A DNA stretch of 20,842 bases from a candidate division Hyd24-12 bacterium UBA5074 (GTDB lineage: Bacteria > Fermentibacterota > Fermentibacteria > Fermentibacterales > Fermentibacteraceae): positions 1 through 20,842 of the forward strand of contig DIAQ01000034.1 of the NCBI GenBank assembly GCA_002414865.1, written 5' to 3'. Every line of letters begins with the position of its first letter. Positions within the stretch are counted from its first letter, which is position 1. Below the pieces are notes generated by a model that was not told the origin of the DNA, did no database searches, and was given only the letters and a program-made list of their open reading frames with translations. A program made the translations under genes and the position numbers. This document shows positions 20,330-20,842 of this stretch, piece by piece.

Positions 20330-20842
20330 CTATCTCGCGGGAGGGCAGTTGTTCAGAGCCGGAGCGAAGACCCTGTTCTTGCCGGCTCTCTTCGCCATGT
20401 ACATCCGGGAGTCGGCCGCCTCGAGCGCCTTCTCCCTGTCGGCCACATCGCCCGGGTAGGTACTCACCCCCAGGCTGACGCTGACACATCCCAGGGGCTG
20501 CTGGGAGGCATGGGGGATATCGTAGTTGAGATCGATGACCCGCTGCCTGATCCTCTCGGCTATCTCGGCTGCGACCCGCGTTCCCGTCAGGGGCAGGATG
20601 CAGACGAACTCCTCCCCTCCATAGCGCACGAGGATGTCGTTGTACTCGCGCAGGGCGCTGGAGATGGCCCTCGCGACGGTGCGCAGCAGGAGGTTCCCCA
20701 TGGGGTGGCCGAAGGCGTCGTTGTAGTGCTTGAAGTCGTCGATGTCTATCATGATGAGGGACACTTCGTAGCCTGCGGAGCGGCTCGCCCGCTCCAGCTC
20801 CTCCTTGAGCCTCTCCTCGAAGTACCTGAGGTTCCTCAGACC
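20330..20842 (-). CDS. GGDEF diguanylate cyclase domain, C-terminal part (cut by window edge)
   Basis: The frame is open to the window end, and 170 residues are visible. It begins within the GGDEF domain at L-R-N-L-R-Y-F-E-E-R-L, so only sensor or linker sequence is missing. The metal-binding D-I-D-D-F-K-H-Y-N-D-A-F-G-H-P is followed by M-G-N, where D is usual. The active-site loop is G-G-E-E-F. The product-inhibition I-site normally has R-x-x-D five residues before this; here it reads E-Y-N-D, so inhibition by cyclic di-GMP is probably lost. Family members make cyclic di-GMP from two GTP. It sits directly upstream of the glycosyltransferase, with the stop and the next ATG adjacent. Confidence 0.9.
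   Translation of the reverse strand, partial: GLRNLRYFEERLKEELERASRSAGYEVSLIMIDIDDFKHYNDAFGHPMGNLLLRTVARAISSALREYNDILVRYGGEEFVCILPLTGTRVAAEIAERIRQRVIDLNYDIPHASQQPLGCVSVSLGVSTYPGDVADREKALEAADSRMYMAKRAGKNRVFAPALNNCPPAR

Noticed and set aside
1..20842. Mobile elements, CRISPR arrays, tRNA or rRNA genes, toxin-antitoxin or phage-defence modules
   Set aside because: I looked for transposase, integrase and restriction-type motifs, regular repeat-spacer structure and clover-leaf signals, and saw none. Composition is uniform apart from short intergenic gaps.

Overview
The window is GC-rich and densely coding, with genes on both strands and no tRNA, rRNA, CRISPR array, insertion sequence or phage gene that I could recognise. 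The organism is a diderm (Gram-negative-type) bacterium: it has a lipid A acyltransferase, outer-membrane beta-barrels, lipoproteins and an RND efflux pump. The mix of short lipoproteins, barrel proteins, a lamin-tail-domain exported protein, a GHL10-type glycosidase and two DUF362 proteins suggests an uncultured lineage of the FCB group (for example Fermentibacterota- or Eisenbacteria-like). That placement is inference, not proof.

Layout. 1-2541 (minus): the N-terminus of an RND pump, a zinc-ribbon membrane protein, and an outer-membrane porin-like protein. 2642-3981 (plus): a prepilin peptidase coupled to a NUDIX hydrolase. 4048-7925 (minus): a tightly packed five-gene operon containing a small DUF6504-like protein, DNA polymerase IV (dinB), a lamin-tail-domain exported protein, a DUF72 protein and a beta-propeller-like lipoprotein. 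It is headed by a good sigma70-type promoter whose spacer holds a LexA-like palindrome. 7926-9105: intergenic DNA, then a minus-strand family 2 glycosyltransferase. 9106-10032 (plus): an extended SDR whose catalytic lysine is replaced by phenylalanine. 10035-20842 (minus): a long run of overlapping envelope and metabolism genes. Read in the direction of transcription these are GGDEF (partial), GT4 glycosyltransferase, DUF362-ferredoxin, [promoter], LpxL-type acyltransferase, second DUF362, GpsA, GHL10 protein, YycJ/WalJ-type metallo-beta-lactamase protein, barrel protein, lipoprotein, AroB and TatC.

How the genes fit together. Most of the minus-strand content looks like cell-envelope biogenesis: lipid A acylation, glycerol-3-phosphate supply, sugar transfer, Tat export and outer-membrane proteins. 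Neighbouring genes commonly join by 1-41 nt overlaps, often the four-base forms ATGA, GTGA or TTGA. In two places (DUF72 and GpsA) the best-placed start would be CTG inside a CTGA junction.

Most noteworthy: the LexA-like operator inside the dinB-operon promoter and the exported genes under its control; the two DUF362 proteins flanking the lipid A acyltransferase; the probable CTG starts; and the SDR lacking its catalytic lysine.
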